64,000 nt of DNA from Flavobacterium beibuense F44-8 (GCF_000769915.1 NZ_JRLV01000008.1:145945-209944); one strand, 5' to 3'. Counted from the first letter of the stretch, positions 16,501-25,202 are shown. Numbers and translations are program-made. The notes: generated from the letters alone by a model not told the origin.

Positions 16501-18443
16501 CCACATTTAACAACAGTTAGTTTTACCTTTTGAGGGTTAGAAGCTACTGGAGGTTCGTTCCATAAAATATCTACTATTGTAGTTCCGTTTCCAGAAGAAA
16601 CACTACCTGCTGTTGCCGGAACAACTTCCCAGAAATAAGATTCACCTTCAGTATATGTAGTTTGGTATGTTGCATAGCTGCTTGAACATACTTCATCATC
16701 GCCTGTTATTACAGCATTTACTGTAGGAGGTGTAACTACTTTTGTAATCATATCTGATGGACAGTTTGGTTCTGCAACACTTTCTCTCCATGCATGTACA
16801 GCATACGGTCCTGTTGGTCCAAAAGTTACTGTAACTTCATCACCTTGATTGCTACCTGCAATTGTTCCGTTGTCAACACTCCATACTATAACTGTACCCG
16901 GTATAGTATTGTTAACACTATAATCAACAGGGATGCCAGGGCAGGTTTCATCCGGGCCTGTAATAGCTGTTGGAGCTGTTTCTTTTGGATTTACTACAAT
17001 TCCCATTTGGGCATTTTTACAAAATGCACCTCCCGAAACTGTAAGTATATAGTTTCCTGCTGTGGTAAAGTTGTAGTTAAATGAGTTGCCTGATCCTGTA
17101 GATACTACTAAGCCATTTCTTTTTAATACCCAGCTGCCTGAGTATCCGTTGCTAAGTACATATCCGCCAGTTGTTCCAATACATAGTGATGTAGGGCCGT
17201 TAATTTCGGCTTTCGGCTTAATTGTAATAACTAACTCAGCACTACCGCCACAATTTAATAATGTGTTGTTGTATGTACAGCTAAGAGTTATTGTGCCTGA
17301 GTTACCTGTAGTTTGTACAACAATTTCGTTTTGTTGTTGTCTTGGTATTAAGGTGGCTCCTGTTCCGTTAGCATCTAACGACCAGTTAAATGTAGTAGAT
17401 GGCCATTGCGGTAATTTGTAAATTGTTTGTTCGTTTTCACAAATTACAAGATCTTCTACAATTGTACCTGTGTTTTGTATTACCGGAATTGGAATTGTTG
17501 TTGGTCCTGCACAAGGAATATCACATCCTGTTGCATCAATAGTTACATAACCAAAACCTGAAGGTCCTACATTGTCCCATACTACATCAATAGTTGGTCC
17601 GTATGGGGCTGATGATACTATAGTACCACCATCAACACTCCAGTTAAAGTTGCCGCCGCAAATATCGCCAACAAAATCTTCAACAGTATATGAAGCGATT
17701 TCACCGTCACATACTACGCTTGGACATTTAATTTGAATACCAGGGAAATCGTGAACACGTACCGGTATTTTGTACCTGCTGGTACAGTTACAAACATTTG
17801 TTACCGTTAACACTACTGTATATGTTCCCGGAGAACTGTAAGAGTAGGTTGGTTGGAATTCTGATGAAACGTCACCGTTTCCAAATTCCCAGTAATAAGA
17901 AAAGAGGTCGCTGCCTCCATTTGTTGTAGACAGATTGGTGAAAAAGATTCCTTCGTCTACACATGCCTCAATCGGAATGCCTACATAACCCGGAAGCACT
18001 CCAAAAAATGCTTTTGGTGCAGGAATGATTTCAATACATATTTCCACGGTTTCTACCGTTCCGTCTAATTTTGTGACTTCTGCAGTCACAGTTCCGTTTC
18101 CGGGAGTACCCCATTGTACATAACAGGTTGTTGTACTCGATGAAAGAAGTGTACCGCCGGCAACACTCCATTGTGTAGAAGACCAATTGCTGCTGTCTCC
18201 CGTTAAAGAGTAATTTACTCTGCTGTTTTCGCAAACCCTAACACAGGGTCCGTCTTCAATGTCTTCTCCGGGTTCTTTCTGTTCGTCTTTTCTTGGGTCT
18301 TCGAACTGATAGCAACCCGTTTCGCTATCCCAAATAATTGATATTGCTTCCTGTGCCATCGTTCGGACCGGAAGTAATAAAAATCCAAAAAGGATTAGCA
18401 CCATTAAAGGCAATCGCTTTGATTGCCACGTAAAGTTTGTCAT
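13557..18443 (-). CDS. Large T9SS-secreted protein with multiple PKD/Ig-like domains
   Basis: 1628 residues. The N-terminal hydrophobic segment (PLMVLILFGFLLLPVRTMAQ) is a signal peptide. Many PKD modules follow, visible as YYWEFGNGDVSSEFQPTYSY, VTWNFGDGSSPVTTSAAS and YEWSFGDGSTNRQPSPSK. Between them are Ig-like modules beginning with phrases such as ISGPDEVC and ITGPDETC. The final 90 residues (YELVIAPNPAKENVSMNFTY ... VVMKENGNILMQKN) are a type A T9SS sorting domain. Cysteines are frequent in pairs per module, so disulfides are likely. Such proteins are surface adhesins or matrix parts; no enzyme domain is visible. A long AT-rich leader region precedes it. Confidence 0.88.
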   Translation of the reverse strand: MTNFTWQSKRLPLMVLILFGFLLLPVRTMAQEAISIIWDSETGCYQFEDPRKDEQKEPGEDIEDGPCVRVCENSRVNYSLTGDSSNWSSTQWSVAGGTLLSSSTTTCYVQWGTPGNGTVTAEVTKLDGTVETVEICIEIIPAPKAFFGVLPGYVGIPIEACVDEGIFFTNLSTTNGGSDLFSYYWEFGNGDVSSEFQPTYSYSSPGTYTVVLTVTNVCNCTSRYKIPVRVHDFPGIQIKCPSVVCDGEIASYTVEDFVGDICGGNFNWSVDGGTIVSSAPYGPTIDVVWDNVGPSGFGYVTIDATGCDIPCAGPTTIPIPVIQNTGTIVEDLVICENEQTIYKLPQWPSTTFNWSLDANGTGATLIPRQQQNEIVVQTTGNSGTITLSCTYNNTLLNCGGSAELVITIKPKAEINGPTSLCIGTTGGYVLSNGYSGSWVLKRNGLVVSTGSGNSFNYNFTTAGNYILTVSGGAFCKNAQMGIVVNPKETAPTAITGPDETCPGIPVDYSVNNTIPGTVIVWSVDNGTIAGSNQGDEVTVTFGPTGPYAVHAWRESVAEPNCPSDMITKVVTPPTVNAVITGDDEVCSSSYATYQTTYTEGESYFWEVVPATAGSVSSGNGTTIVDILWNEPPVASNPQKVKLTVVKCGVEHYFTYDVDVITTPAANIVAPSTICGGESFPLSISGLTSGTVTWNFGDGSSPVTTSAASTISHTYLNNNGADTDFTITAYVELPNGCINPLNLAQNITVIPAPVASITPAGVYAVCPESAINDILTVNIQSGFGSTSSIKWYHNGLEITSVAGQTSINLASLGYGYGSYHAEVENSNGCTTVTDATIYNGNCVTPCSTGETVTVSGTNNCGIISATATATGSPTTYGWFTQPSSTVISQTAGSAQFQFDESGKYRIYYQATYGSCVVTNYTEVLVPYMPDLKYNVACNGSGGYTLTLLDHSNFYPNNGMDNYQFKVDGSTVYNGAANTYTTTVSPGVHTLDLTIKRNASPAHPACSAATITIDLPAMPDATFTAPLEICENASFDMALVTPQSGLTYEWSFGDGSTNRQPSPSKVYNSYGNKTITLIVTNQYGCTATYSKTINVKQNLLAGTVTASPALACVGSTSTLTYSPGIGSATPTSYEWMQGNVSLGTTAVNTFNVTESGAYWVKVSGAYDCSTDIGVNNQTIVTFVKPTAANISGPDEVCLNSTICLSTPAGPAGTQYTWKKNGSVLPAFNNMTSMSDTATGLTTYTYEVTVSTPNGAGGYCTDTDTHTVTVKPIPGAPGISIVNVECDPAYKVKLEATASGPGTFTWSNGMSGSSIEVLAGGTYQVRFTNEFGCSSTNQIVVPKDPSVHFWNVPSGCYELCEQLLSAGSLGGINMPFPHWEWLFNNSTVDSGSYTSVNPLPLSGYGSGNYSLLLDNGYCKRVSDEVSIAIKDCRECEFRIRVKDIKTEYDGRYCFYIVYFDLYNPYSTPIQVTLSLPNGEGMFVPTSITIPPGSSLQPVQMIPLNGFAGGTVMVYAETTIDGKPCLNRFEIPFPDCAQGRPAAMEDELNGYELVIAPNPAKENVSMNFTYLEKDSEKTIQVYNLLGVMLESYTPAIQNGTWDLNTSRFPAGQYIVVMKENGNILMQKNLIIQ

Positions 18444-18763
18444 AACTGGTGTGATTTTGGTTAAACATCTTGTTTTTAGCTATTTAAAGGTAATCACTAA
18501 AAATGACGTTAAAATGTTAATGAAAAGCTAAAAAATTATGATTTAGTTATGAACTTGTTGCGAATCCTTTAACAATGGGCGTATTGTTAATAATAACATT
18601 TTAAAGCAAAAATGTTATTAATATAACAATCAATTTGAAATTTAAATAAATAAGCCTATAAATCAATAAATATAAGGATGTGTTATATTTATTTTTTAAA
18701 TGTTGTTTTTTTGCCTTGTTAATGACTTGTTAACCATTTATCTAACATTTGGTTAAAATTAAC
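18444..18763. other. AT-rich region upstream of the large PKD gene
   Basis: 320 bases without a gene, very AT-rich and full of GTTAA/TTAAC words. The clear structure is an imperfect palindrome of about 48 bases (18583-18630), arms ATTGTTA/TAACAAT extended by TAACATTTT/AAAATGTTA. No consensus promoter was found by eye. It separates the minus-strand DUF4130 gene end from the large gene start. Confidence 0.5.
18583..18630. repeat. Imperfect inverted repeat upstream of the large PKD gene
   Basis: The left arm (18583-18602) reads ATTGTTAATAATAACATTTT, and the right arm (18609-18630) is its complement with one 2-base insertion. It lies about 140 bases before the PKD gene start. There is no T-run on either side, so it is not a normal terminator. 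Confidence 0.55.
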
Positions 18764-19540
18764 TTAATTTTTGTCGTCTTTTTCATTCAAATATTTCCAA
18801 TAACGCTTAGGAAGGTATTGAATATGAAGCTTCATGTTCTTTCTTGCAGGTATATTTGTGCTGTTAAAATAGTCTTTCCATAATAGGGAAGTGAGTTCTT
18901 CGCTATTACTAACAAGGTTGTTTGAAAGTCTTTTTTTTGAGGTATCTATATTTTGTATAAACTCAAAAGATATGGTTTGCACCGTGTTAAGGTCATAATA
19001 AAGCCCGTATTTTCTTTTAATGTCATAAATAATCCACTTCTGGTCGGCAAAGCGGTTTTTGTAAAAATTGGCTATTAACGGGAGCACGTTAAAGTCGGGT
19101 TCGGCAGGTGCATAAAATATACCGTCTGCCGTTTCCTGAAAGCGTATGAAAGCTGTGAAACGATGTCTTTCACGCCCTACCATGCGGTTCATTTTTGATA
19201 TAGCCATTACATGCGGATTGCCAAAGTTTTTTTCGGCACCCTGAGGATTGTCAAAAATATAGCAGGCAAAATCAAAAAGATCCTGAAAGGTTTGCGGTAC
19301 TTCGCTAAGGTAGGCTCTGTAAAATTTCATGAGCCAGTCGGCACTCATCTTTTTTTTGAGTCCGTTCCAAACCCTTTCGGCTTTTACTTTGTTATTTATA
19401 ATAGTATGTGTTTCACCAAGCATTGTGGGTTGGTAATGTTTATTCCAAACCAATTGTACTTTGCCGGGTTTGTATTCATAATATTCAAAGACAGCTGTTA
19501 GCAATCCTTCCATCGATCCGTCAAACACATAGGTAACCAT
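18764..19540 (-). CDS. DUF4130 / TIGR03915 family DNA metabolism protein
   Basis: 258 residues, beginning VTYVFDGSMEGLLTAVFEYY, the hallmark start of this family. The RMVGRERHRFTAFIRFQE segment near residue 130 and the PEDF-like APAEPDFNVLPLIANFYKNRF segment are also conserved features. In other bacteria the DUF4130 domain is fused to uracil-DNA glycosylase-like domains, so a DNA repair role is inferred. It starts one base after the stop of the radical SAM gene (19542) and is its constant partner. Catalytic activity of the domain is not established. Confidence 0.88.
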   Translation of the reverse strand: MVTYVFDGSMEGLLTAVFEYYEYKPGKVQLVWNKHYQPTMLGETHTIINNKVKAERVWNGLKKKMSADWLMKFYRAYLSEVPQTFQDLFDFACYIFDNPQGAEKNFGNPHVMAISKMNRMVGRERHRFTAFIRFQETADGIFYAPAEPDFNVLPLIANFYKNRFADQKWIIYDIKRKYGLYYDLNTVQTISFEFIQNIDTSKKRLSNNLVSNSEELTSLLWKDYFNSTNIPARKNMKLHIQYLPKRYWKYLNEKDDKN

Positions 19541-19541
19541 A

Positions 19542-20804
19542 CTAAAACAGGCTTAATTGATTTTGGGGTACTTTAAGGTATTTACTATTGCTTTCAGATA
19601 ATATAAGGTGTTTTATATGTTGAGGTTCGGGGTCGTTAAGTTGGTATGGACTATCGGCACAACGTATAAAGAATTTTGCCCTGTTATAAGCAATCCCTAT
19701 TTTTTTAAGTTGGTCACTGCGCAGCTTTCCAAATTTACGTGCCTGAATTATTTTGAGCGCCGATTGTGTGCCTATACCCGGTATACGTAATATCATACGG
19801 TAATCGGCAGTGTTGATGTCAACAGGGAACTGTTCAGGGTTGCGTAATGCCCAGCTCAGTTTTGGATCAATATCAGTATCGAGATGCGGATTTTTAGGAT
19901 TAAGCAGTTCCTGTACCTCAAAACCATAAAAACGCATAAGCCAGTCTGTTTGATACAGCCTGTTTTCACGAAGCAACGGTGGTTGGCTGCCTATTTGTGG
20001 CATACGGTCATCATAACTTATAGGTATGTATCCCGAATAGTACACGCGTTTTAGCTTGTAGTCCTTGTAATATTGGTTGGCGCTGTACATAATTTCCATG
20101 TCGGTTTCAGGTGTGGCGCCAATTACCATTTGGGTACTTTGCCCTGCAGGAACAAATTTCGGGATGCTTTTTATGAGTCCGGTTTTCTTTTCGTCTTTAA
20201 ACTTAGTGATGGTGTTTTGTATAAAATCTAATGGTTTTTTTACTTCATCGTGTGATTTATCGGGAGCAAGTAGCTTCAGGCCTCTTTCGGTGGGCATCTC
20301 CAGGTTGATGCTCATCCTGTCGGCATAAAGCCCGGCCTCAGATAATAGTTCAGGGCTTGCACCCGGTATGGTTTTTAAATGTATGTAACCGTTAAAACGT
20401 TCTTCAAGCCTTAACTTTTTTACAATGCGTAACAGGCGTTCCATGGTAAAATCGGCATCCTTAAAAATGCCCGAACTTAAAAACAGACCTTCAATGTAAT
20501 TGCGTCTGTAAAAGTTAATGGTAAGGCTAACAACCTCGTCTACAGTAAAAGCAGCACGTTTTATATCGTTGCTTTTGCGGGATACACAAAAAGCACAATC
20601 ATATATACAATGATTAGTAAGTAATATTTTGAGTAACGATACACAGCGACCGTCTTCGGTGTAGGAGTGACAAATGCCAGAAGCGCTACTGTCGCCCAGT
20701 CCTTTGTTGTCATTTTTTCGGGTACTGCCACTGGATGAGCAGGATACATCATATTTAGCAGCATCGGCTAATATGGAAAGCTTTTCACGTATACGATCAC
20801 TCAT
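19542..20804 (-). CDS. Putative DNA modification/repair radical SAM protein (TIGR03916 type)
   Basis: 420 residues. The [4Fe-4S] motif CIYDCAFC is CX3CX2C with cysteines at 66, 70 and 73, within a radical SAM barrel (about 45-290). A helix-hairpin-helix region near residues 330-375 (NTADYRMILRIPGIGTQSAL) suggests DNA binding. The last five residues are QLSLF, a canonical bacterial sliding-clamp-binding peptide (QLxLF). Together these point to a DNA-associated radical enzyme. The DUF4130 gene follows immediately. The reaction is unknown; YbgA- or lyase-like roles are possible. Confidence 0.88.
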   Translation of the reverse strand: MSDRIREKLSILADAAKYDVSCSSSGSTRKNDNKGLGDSSASGICHSYTEDGRCVSLLKILLTNHCIYDCAFCVSRKSNDIKRAAFTVDEVVSLTINFYRRNYIEGLFLSSGIFKDADFTMERLLRIVKKLRLEERFNGYIHLKTIPGASPELLSEAGLYADRMSINLEMPTERGLKLLAPDKSHDEVKKPLDFIQNTITKFKDEKKTGLIKSIPKFVPAGQSTQMVIGATPETDMEIMYSANQYYKDYKLKRVYYSGYIPISYDDRMPQIGSQPPLLRENRLYQTDWLMRFYGFEVQELLNPKNPHLDTDIDPKLSWALRNPEQFPVDINTADYRMILRIPGIGTQSALKIIQARKFGKLRSDQLKKIGIAYNRAKFFIRCADSPYQLNDPEPQHIKHLILSESNSKYLKVPQNQLSLF

Positions 20805-20862
20805 GTTAGATTATTTTCTACAAAGCTATGAAAATAATCTAACAGAGGTTGTTGAACAAAAG

Positions 20863-21453
20863 TTAATTTCTAAGCTCGTGTATACGGCTAACGTATTTTC
20901 CTACAACGTCAAACTCTAAATTGATAACCGTGCCCGGTTGTATATATTTAAAGTTGGTATGCTCGTGGGTGTAAGGTATAATGGCGACGCTAAATTCGTT
21001 AAGTTTTGAATTTACTACCGTAAGGCTTACTCCGTTTACAGTAATAGATCCTTTTTCGATAGTGATGTTGCTTAGATTTTTGTCGTATTCAAAAGTGTAG
21101 TACCAGCTTCCGTTTGCTTCTTCAACACTTTTGCAAACCCCGGTTTGGTCTACATGGCCCTGTACTATATGTCCGTCCAGCCTGTCGCCCAGTTTCATTC
21201 CTCTTTCAAGGTTTATCATATCACCCTCTTTCCAGTCTCTTAAATTTGTTTTTTCAAGAGTTTCCTTAATTGCGGTTACAGTGTAGCTGTCTTCGCTTAG
21301 GGCAACAACAGTAAGGCATACGCCGTTGTGCGATACGCTTTGGTCTATTTTAAGTTCGGGTGTTAATCCCGATAGTATGGTGACGTGAAGATTGTCGTTG
21401 TCTTTTTTTATTTCTTTTATGGTTCCAAGTGTTTCAACAATTCCTGTAAACAT
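20863..21453 (-). CDS. ribE: Riboflavin synthase, alpha subunit
   Basis: Dismutates two 6,7-dimethyl-8-ribityllumazines into riboflavin and the pyrimidinedione. The start MFTGIVETLGTI is the family hallmark; ATG 21453 is chosen over ATG 21459 for that reason. Two lumazine-binding barrels are seen: the first has VSHNGVCLTV and GDRLDGHIVQGHVD, the second ITVNGVSLTVV and FSVAIIPYTHEHTNF. Length of 196 is usual. It is divergent from pdxA with overlapping promoters. Confidence 0.96.
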   Translation of the reverse strand: MFTGIVETLGTIKEIKKDNDNLHVTILSGLTPELKIDQSVSHNGVCLTVVALSEDSYTVTAIKETLEKTNLRDWKEGDMINLERGMKLGDRLDGHIVQGHVDQTGVCKSVEEANGSWYYTFEYDKNLSNITIEKGSITVNGVSLTVVNSKLNEFSVAIIPYTHEHTNFKYIQPGTVINLEFDVVGKYVSRIHELRN

Positions 21454-21468
21454 CCTCATTTAATTTTA

Positions 21469-21489
21469 TAAATTTGCAATTCAAAAGTA
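21469..21489. promoter_or_regulatory. Divergent -7 elements for pdxA and ribE
   Basis: TAAATTTG at 21469-21476 on the plus strand faces pdxA, and the complement of 21482-21489 reads TACTTTTG toward ribE. Both match TAnnTTTG. Promoter cores overlap only slightly and the -33 boxes are not obvious. Confidence 0.45.
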
Positions 21490-21507
21490 GCAAATTAAAG
21501 CGCCATT

Positions 21508-22557
21508 ATGACCAAAAAAGCAGAAAATGTAATTGTAGGTATATCTATAGGAGACCTTAACGGAATAGGTAGTGAAGTAGTACTTAAAACCTTTGAGGAT
21601 GTCCGAATGCTGGAAATGTGTACTCCGGTGGTTTTTGCTAACGCAAAAATCATATCCTTTATAAGGAAGTCACTTCATGTTGATATCCATATACATGGTA
21701 TAGACAGCCTTGACCAGTTGGTGCACGGTAAGTTTAACGTGCTTAATGTTTGGCGTGAGGGTGTGAATATTGAATTTGGTGCAAACGATGAAAATGTGGG
21801 TAAATATGCTATTAAGTCGTTCACCGCTGCTACCGAAGCTTTAAAGAACAAAGAGATTGATGTGCTGGTAACAGCTCCTATTAATAAGTATAACATACAG
21901 TCGGAGGAATTTAAATTCCCGGGTCATACTGATTATCTTAACGAGCAGTTGGAAGGTGATGCACTGATGTTAATGGTGCACGATGACCTGAAAGTAGGTT
22001 TGCTTACAGATCATGTTCCTGTTAATGAGGTGGCTTCGCATTTAACGGAAGAGCTAATAAGGAAAAAAATAACTACCGTTAACCAGGCTCTTAAACAGGA
22101 CTTTAGAGTGAACCGACCTAAAATTGCCGTGCTATGTGTTAATCCGCATTGTGGAGATAATGGTGTAATAGGTAGTGAAGATGATACAGTGCTTAAACCA
22201 ACGTTGAGGAAATTATTTGATGAAGGTATATTAGCTTTCGGTCCATTTTCTGCCGACGGGTTTTTCGGGAGTAGTGCCTATGAGAAATATGATGCCGTAA
22301 TTGCTGCTTACCACGATCAGGGGCTTGTGCCGTTTAAAACACTTTCGTTTGGAAACGGAGTGAATTATACCGCAGGGCTTGATGGGATAAGAACATCTCC
22401 CGATCATGGTACTGCTTATGATATTGCAGGAAAAGGAGAAGCCGATTTTAATTCTTTTAAAGAAGCCGTATATTTGGCTTTAGATATATTTAATAACCGA
22501 AACGATTATAGGGAAATAACCCAAAATCCTTTAAAAACTAAGGAAAAACAGTTATAA
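21508..22557 (+). CDS. pdxA: 4-hydroxythreonine-4-phosphate dehydrogenase
   Basis: Oxidises 4-phosphohydroxy-L-threonine in the DXP-dependent pathway to pyridoxal phosphate. 349 residues. Starts with VGISIGDLNGIGSEVVLKT. The metal-binding histidines lie in FPGHTDYLNEQ, LLTDHVPVNEV and AYHDQGLVPFK. The substrate loop is also as expected (TSPDHGTAYDIAGKG). The stop at 22557 is 142 bases before the DUF177 gene, with a separate consensus promoter between. Confidence 0.96.
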   Translation: MTKKAENVIVGISIGDLNGIGSEVVLKTFEDVRMLEMCTPVVFANAKIISFIRKSLHVDIHIHGIDSLDQLVHGKFNVLNVWREGVNIEFGANDENVGKYAIKSFTAATEALKNKEIDVLVTAPINKYNIQSEEFKFPGHTDYLNEQLEGDALMLMVHDDLKVGLLTDHVPVNEVASHLTEELIRKKITTVNQALKQDFRVNRPKIAVLCVNPHCGDNGVIGSEDDTVLKPTLRKLFDEGILAFGPFSADGFFGSSAYEKYDAVIAAYHDQGLVPFKTLSFGNGVNYTAGLDGIRTSPDHGTAYDIAGKGEADFNSFKEAVYLALDIFNNRNDYREITQNPLKTKEKQL

Positions 22558-22580
22558 ACAAAAAAATGTTGATAACAGGT

Positions 22581-22608
22581 TTGGATTTGCAATAATTTTA
22601 TATCTTTG
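22581..22608 (+). promoter_or_regulatory. Promoter of the DUF177-rpmF-fab/acc operon
   Basis: TTG (22581-22583), exactly 17 bases, then TATCTTTG (22601-22608), a textbook Bacteroidetes promoter. The leader to the first ATG is about 85 bases. Confidence 0.8.
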
Positions 22609-22698
22609 CACGCTCAAAACTGTTGTGATGAAGTGAGTTGTGGCTGTTTTAATAATCAGTCCGGCAATATCATGTGAACTTTTAAAAAAACACACCAC

Positions 22699-23232
22699 AT
22701 GAAAGTTAATAAAGAATTTTTAATCCAGTTTGCTGGGTTAAAACAGGGGAAGCACCAGTTTGAGTTTGAAATAAACAAAGCGTTCTTTGATCATTTTAAT
22801 TTTGATGAATATAATGATGTCAATGTTAAGGTGAACCTTGTTTTAGATAAAAAGCTCACTATGCTTGAGTTAACATTTAAGCATAAGGGTACGGTAAATG
22901 TACCTTGTGATCTTTCTAATGAAGATTTTGATTTGCCGATAAAAGGTAAGCTTGACCTGATTGTAAAATTTGGTGAAGAATTTAATGACGAAAACGAGGA
23001 GATGCTGGTTTTGCCACACGGGGAGTACCAGGTGGACGTAGCGCAATATATATATGAAATGATTGTGCTTTCGGTTCCGTCAAAAAGAGTGCATCCGGGT
23101 ATTAAAGACGGCACTATGAATGCAGAAATATTAAACAAACTTGAGGAGCTGGCTCCTAAAGTGGAACATAAAAAAGAAGAAGACACAGATCCCCGATGGG
23201 ACGAATTAAAAAAACTATTAACGGATAAATAA
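22699..23232 (+). CDS. DUF177 / YceD domain protein
   Basis: 177 residues, a conserved protein nearly always upstream of ribosomal protein L32. The fold is visible only as alternating beta/charged segments; the end region PSKRVHPGIKDGTMNAEI and DPRWDELKKLLTDK is typical of the family. Members take part in 23S rRNA processing in plants, but the bacterial role is not settled. It is co-transcribed with rpmF, 9 bases downstream. Confidence 0.9.
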   Translation: MKVNKEFLIQFAGLKQGKHQFEFEINKAFFDHFNFDEYNDVNVKVNLVLDKKLTMLELTFKHKGTVNVPCDLSNEDFDLPIKGKLDLIVKFGEEFNDENEEMLVLPHGEYQVDVAQYIYEMIVLSVPSKRVHPGIKDGTMNAEILNKLEELAPKVEHKKEEDTDPRWDELKKLLTDK

Positions 23233-23241
23233 TATAGTAAA

Positions 23242-23436
23242 ATGGCACATCCTAAGAGAAAGATCTCGAAAACGAGAAGAGACAAGAGAAGGACGCACTA
23301 TAAGGCGTCTGTTCCTCAAATCGCTACATGTCCAGTAACCGGAGAAGCGCATTTATACCACAGAGCTTACTGGCATGAAGGTAAAATGTACTACAGAGGA
23401 CAGGTAGTTATAGACAAACAGGAAGCGGTTGCTTAA
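23242..23436 (+). CDS. rpmF: 50S ribosomal protein L32
   Basis: 64 residues. [20 protein letters not shown] is the L32 hallmark, ending in GQVVIDKQE. Only one Cys (in ATCPVTGE) is left of the zinc ribbon, so this is the Cys-minus form typical of many Bacteroidetes. A good terminator follows, so fabH and the acc genes may also need their own promoter. Confidence 0.97.
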   Translation: MAHPKRKISKTRRDKRRTHYKASVPQIATCPVTGEAHLYHRAYWHEGKMYYRGQVVIDKQEAVA

Positions 23437-23454
23437 TTGTTAAGATATAAGAGA

Positions 23455-23482
23455 AAAACTCTCACATAGTGAGAGTTTTTTT
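23455..23482 (+). terminator. Terminator after rpmF
   Basis: ACTCTCAC and GTGAGAGT (23458-23465, 23469-23476) form a perfect 8-bp stem with a 3-base loop, extended by A/T pairs and followed by TTTTTTT. Confidence 0.85.
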
Positions 23483-23597
23483 GTTAAACGCAATCTATTT
23501 GAAAATAAGGAGGAATATTACAAGGGGTTTTGTATTTTTTTTGTAATTTCCACCGCTTTTTCAAATTCCCGGATTTGAATAGAAATAACTTATCCTT

Positions 23598-24596
23598 ATG
23601 AACAAAATAACAGCCGCCATTACTGCTGTAGGGGCTTACGTGCCAGATTATGTCCTGTCAAACCAGGTTTTAGAAACAATGGTTGATACAAATGACGAAT
23701 GGATTACTTCCCGTACAGGAATCAAAGAAAGGCGTATACTTAAAGATAAAGATAAAGGAACTTCCTTTTTAGCTATAAAAGCAGCACAGGATTTGCTGCA
23801 AAAATCAGGAACTAAACCGGAAGATATTGATATGGTGCTTCTGGCTACCGCAACTCCTGATATGCCTGTGGCAGCCACCGCAGTTTATGTGGCTACACAA
23901 ATAGGCGCTGTTAATGCCTTTGCATACGATTTGCAGGCTGCATGCTCCAGTTTTTTATACGGTATGTCTACCGCAGCCGCTTACATTCAAAGCGGACGAT
24001 ATAAAAAAGTACTTCTTGTAGGGGCAGATAAAATGTCTTCAATTATAGATTATACTGACAGGGCTACCTGTATTATTTTTGGCGATGGCGCAGGTGCTGT
24101 GTTATTCGAGCCAAATGAAGAGGGGTATGGTCTTCAGGATGAATATTTAAGAAGTGACGGTATTGGTCGTGAGTATCTTAAAATAGATGCCGGCGGATCT
24201 ATACTTCCTGCTTCAGAAGAAACTGTAGCAAACAAACAACATTATGTTTTCCAGGACGGTAAAACCGTATTTAAATATGCGGTATCTAACATGGCCGACG
24301 TAAGTGAGAAAATAATGAGTCGCAACAACCTTTCGCACGATGATGTAGATTGGTTAATTGCACACCAGGCTAACAAGAGAATTATTGATGCTACCGCGTC
24401 AAGAATGAATCTTGATGACTCTAAAGTATTAGTTAATATCGAGAAATACGGTAATACTACATCAGCAACATTACCATTATTGCTTAGCGATTATGAACAT
24501 CAGTTCAAAAAAGGTGATAACCTTGTGTTTGCTTCTTTTGGAGGCGGATTTACATGGGGATCGATATATCTTAAATGGGCATACGATAAAAAATAG
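23598..24596 (+). CDS. fabH: 3-oxoacyl-[ACP] synthase III (KAS III)
   Basis: Starts fatty acid synthesis by condensing an acyl-CoA with malonyl-ACP. 332 residues. The catalytic triad is complete: Cys116 in LQAACSSFLYG, His in IAHQANKRI and Asn in KYGNTTSATLP. It starts INKITAAITAVGAYVPDYVL and ends with the usual GGGFTWGSIYLKWA. Bacteroidetes make branched-chain acids, and this enzyme usually accepts the branched starters. It is followed after 26 bases by accB. Confidence 0.97.
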   Translation: MNKITAAITAVGAYVPDYVLSNQVLETMVDTNDEWITSRTGIKERRILKDKDKGTSFLAIKAAQDLLQKSGTKPEDIDMVLLATATPDMPVAATAVYVATQIGAVNAFAYDLQAACSSFLYGMSTAAAYIQSGRYKKVLLVGADKMSSIIDYTDRATCIIFGDGAGAVLFEPNEEGYGLQDEYLRSDGIGREYLKIDAGGSILPASEETVANKQHYVFQDGKTVFKYAVSNMADVSEKIMSRNNLSHDDVDWLIAHQANKRIIDATASRMNLDDSKVLVNIEKYGNTTSATLPLLLSDYEHQFKKGDNLVFASFGGGFTWGSIYLKWAYDKK

Positions 24597-24622
24597 AACA
24601 GACTAAACAAAATTCGGAAATT

Positions 24623-25114
24623 ATGGATATTAGAGAAATTCAAAACCTAATTAAGTTTGTAGCAAAATCCGGTGCTACCGAAGTAAAATTAGAAATGGAT
24701 GATTTTAAAATCACCATCAAAACTACAGAAGCTGGTACAGAGGCTGCAACTACTTACGTTCAGCACGTTCCTGTTAGCCAGCCGGCTCCACAGGCAGTTC
24801 CGCAACAGGCTCCTGTAGCTGCTGCTCCGGCTGCTGCTGCACCTGCCGCTGCTGCTACAGAAGACGATTCTAAATACGTAACTGTAAAATCACCTATAAT
24901 AGGTACTTTGTATAGAAAACCATCTCCGGATAAAGCTCCGTTTGTAGAGGTGGGAAGCACAATCTCTAAAGGAGATGTGGTTTGTGTGATTGAAGCAATG
25001 AAGCTTTTCAACGAAATCGAATCTGAAGTGTCTGGTAAAATCGTTAAGGTATTAGTAGACGATGCTTCTCCGGTAGAGTTTGATCAGCCATTATTCTTAG
25101 TTGATCCGTCATAA
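24623..25114 (+). CDS. accB: Acetyl-CoA carboxylase, biotin carboxyl carrier protein
   Basis: 163 residues. The N-terminal piece MDIREIQNLIKFVAKSGATE is conserved. An Ala/Pro/Gln linker occupies about residues 50-80. The biotinyl domain ends with the EAMKLFNEIE motif, biotinylated on Lys127. Between them PIIGTLYRKPSPDKAPFVEV GSTISKG is the thumb region usual in AccB. It is fabH's downstream neighbour and accC follows after 88 bases. Confidence 0.96.
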   Translation: MDIREIQNLIKFVAKSGATEVKLEMDDFKITIKTTEAGTEAATTYVQHVPVSQPAPQAVPQQAPVAAAPAAAAPAAAATEDDSKYVTVKSPIIGTLYRKPSPDKAPFVEVGSTISKGDVVCVIEAMKLFNEIESEVSGKIVKVLVDDASPVEFDQPLFLVDPS

Positions 25115-25202
25115 GGAATTTTAAATACTTATTGCTAAATGAGGAGTAACATCCTCATTTGCTTTATTTAAAATATACAGTTCAAATAAAAAATCTCAAG
25201 CA

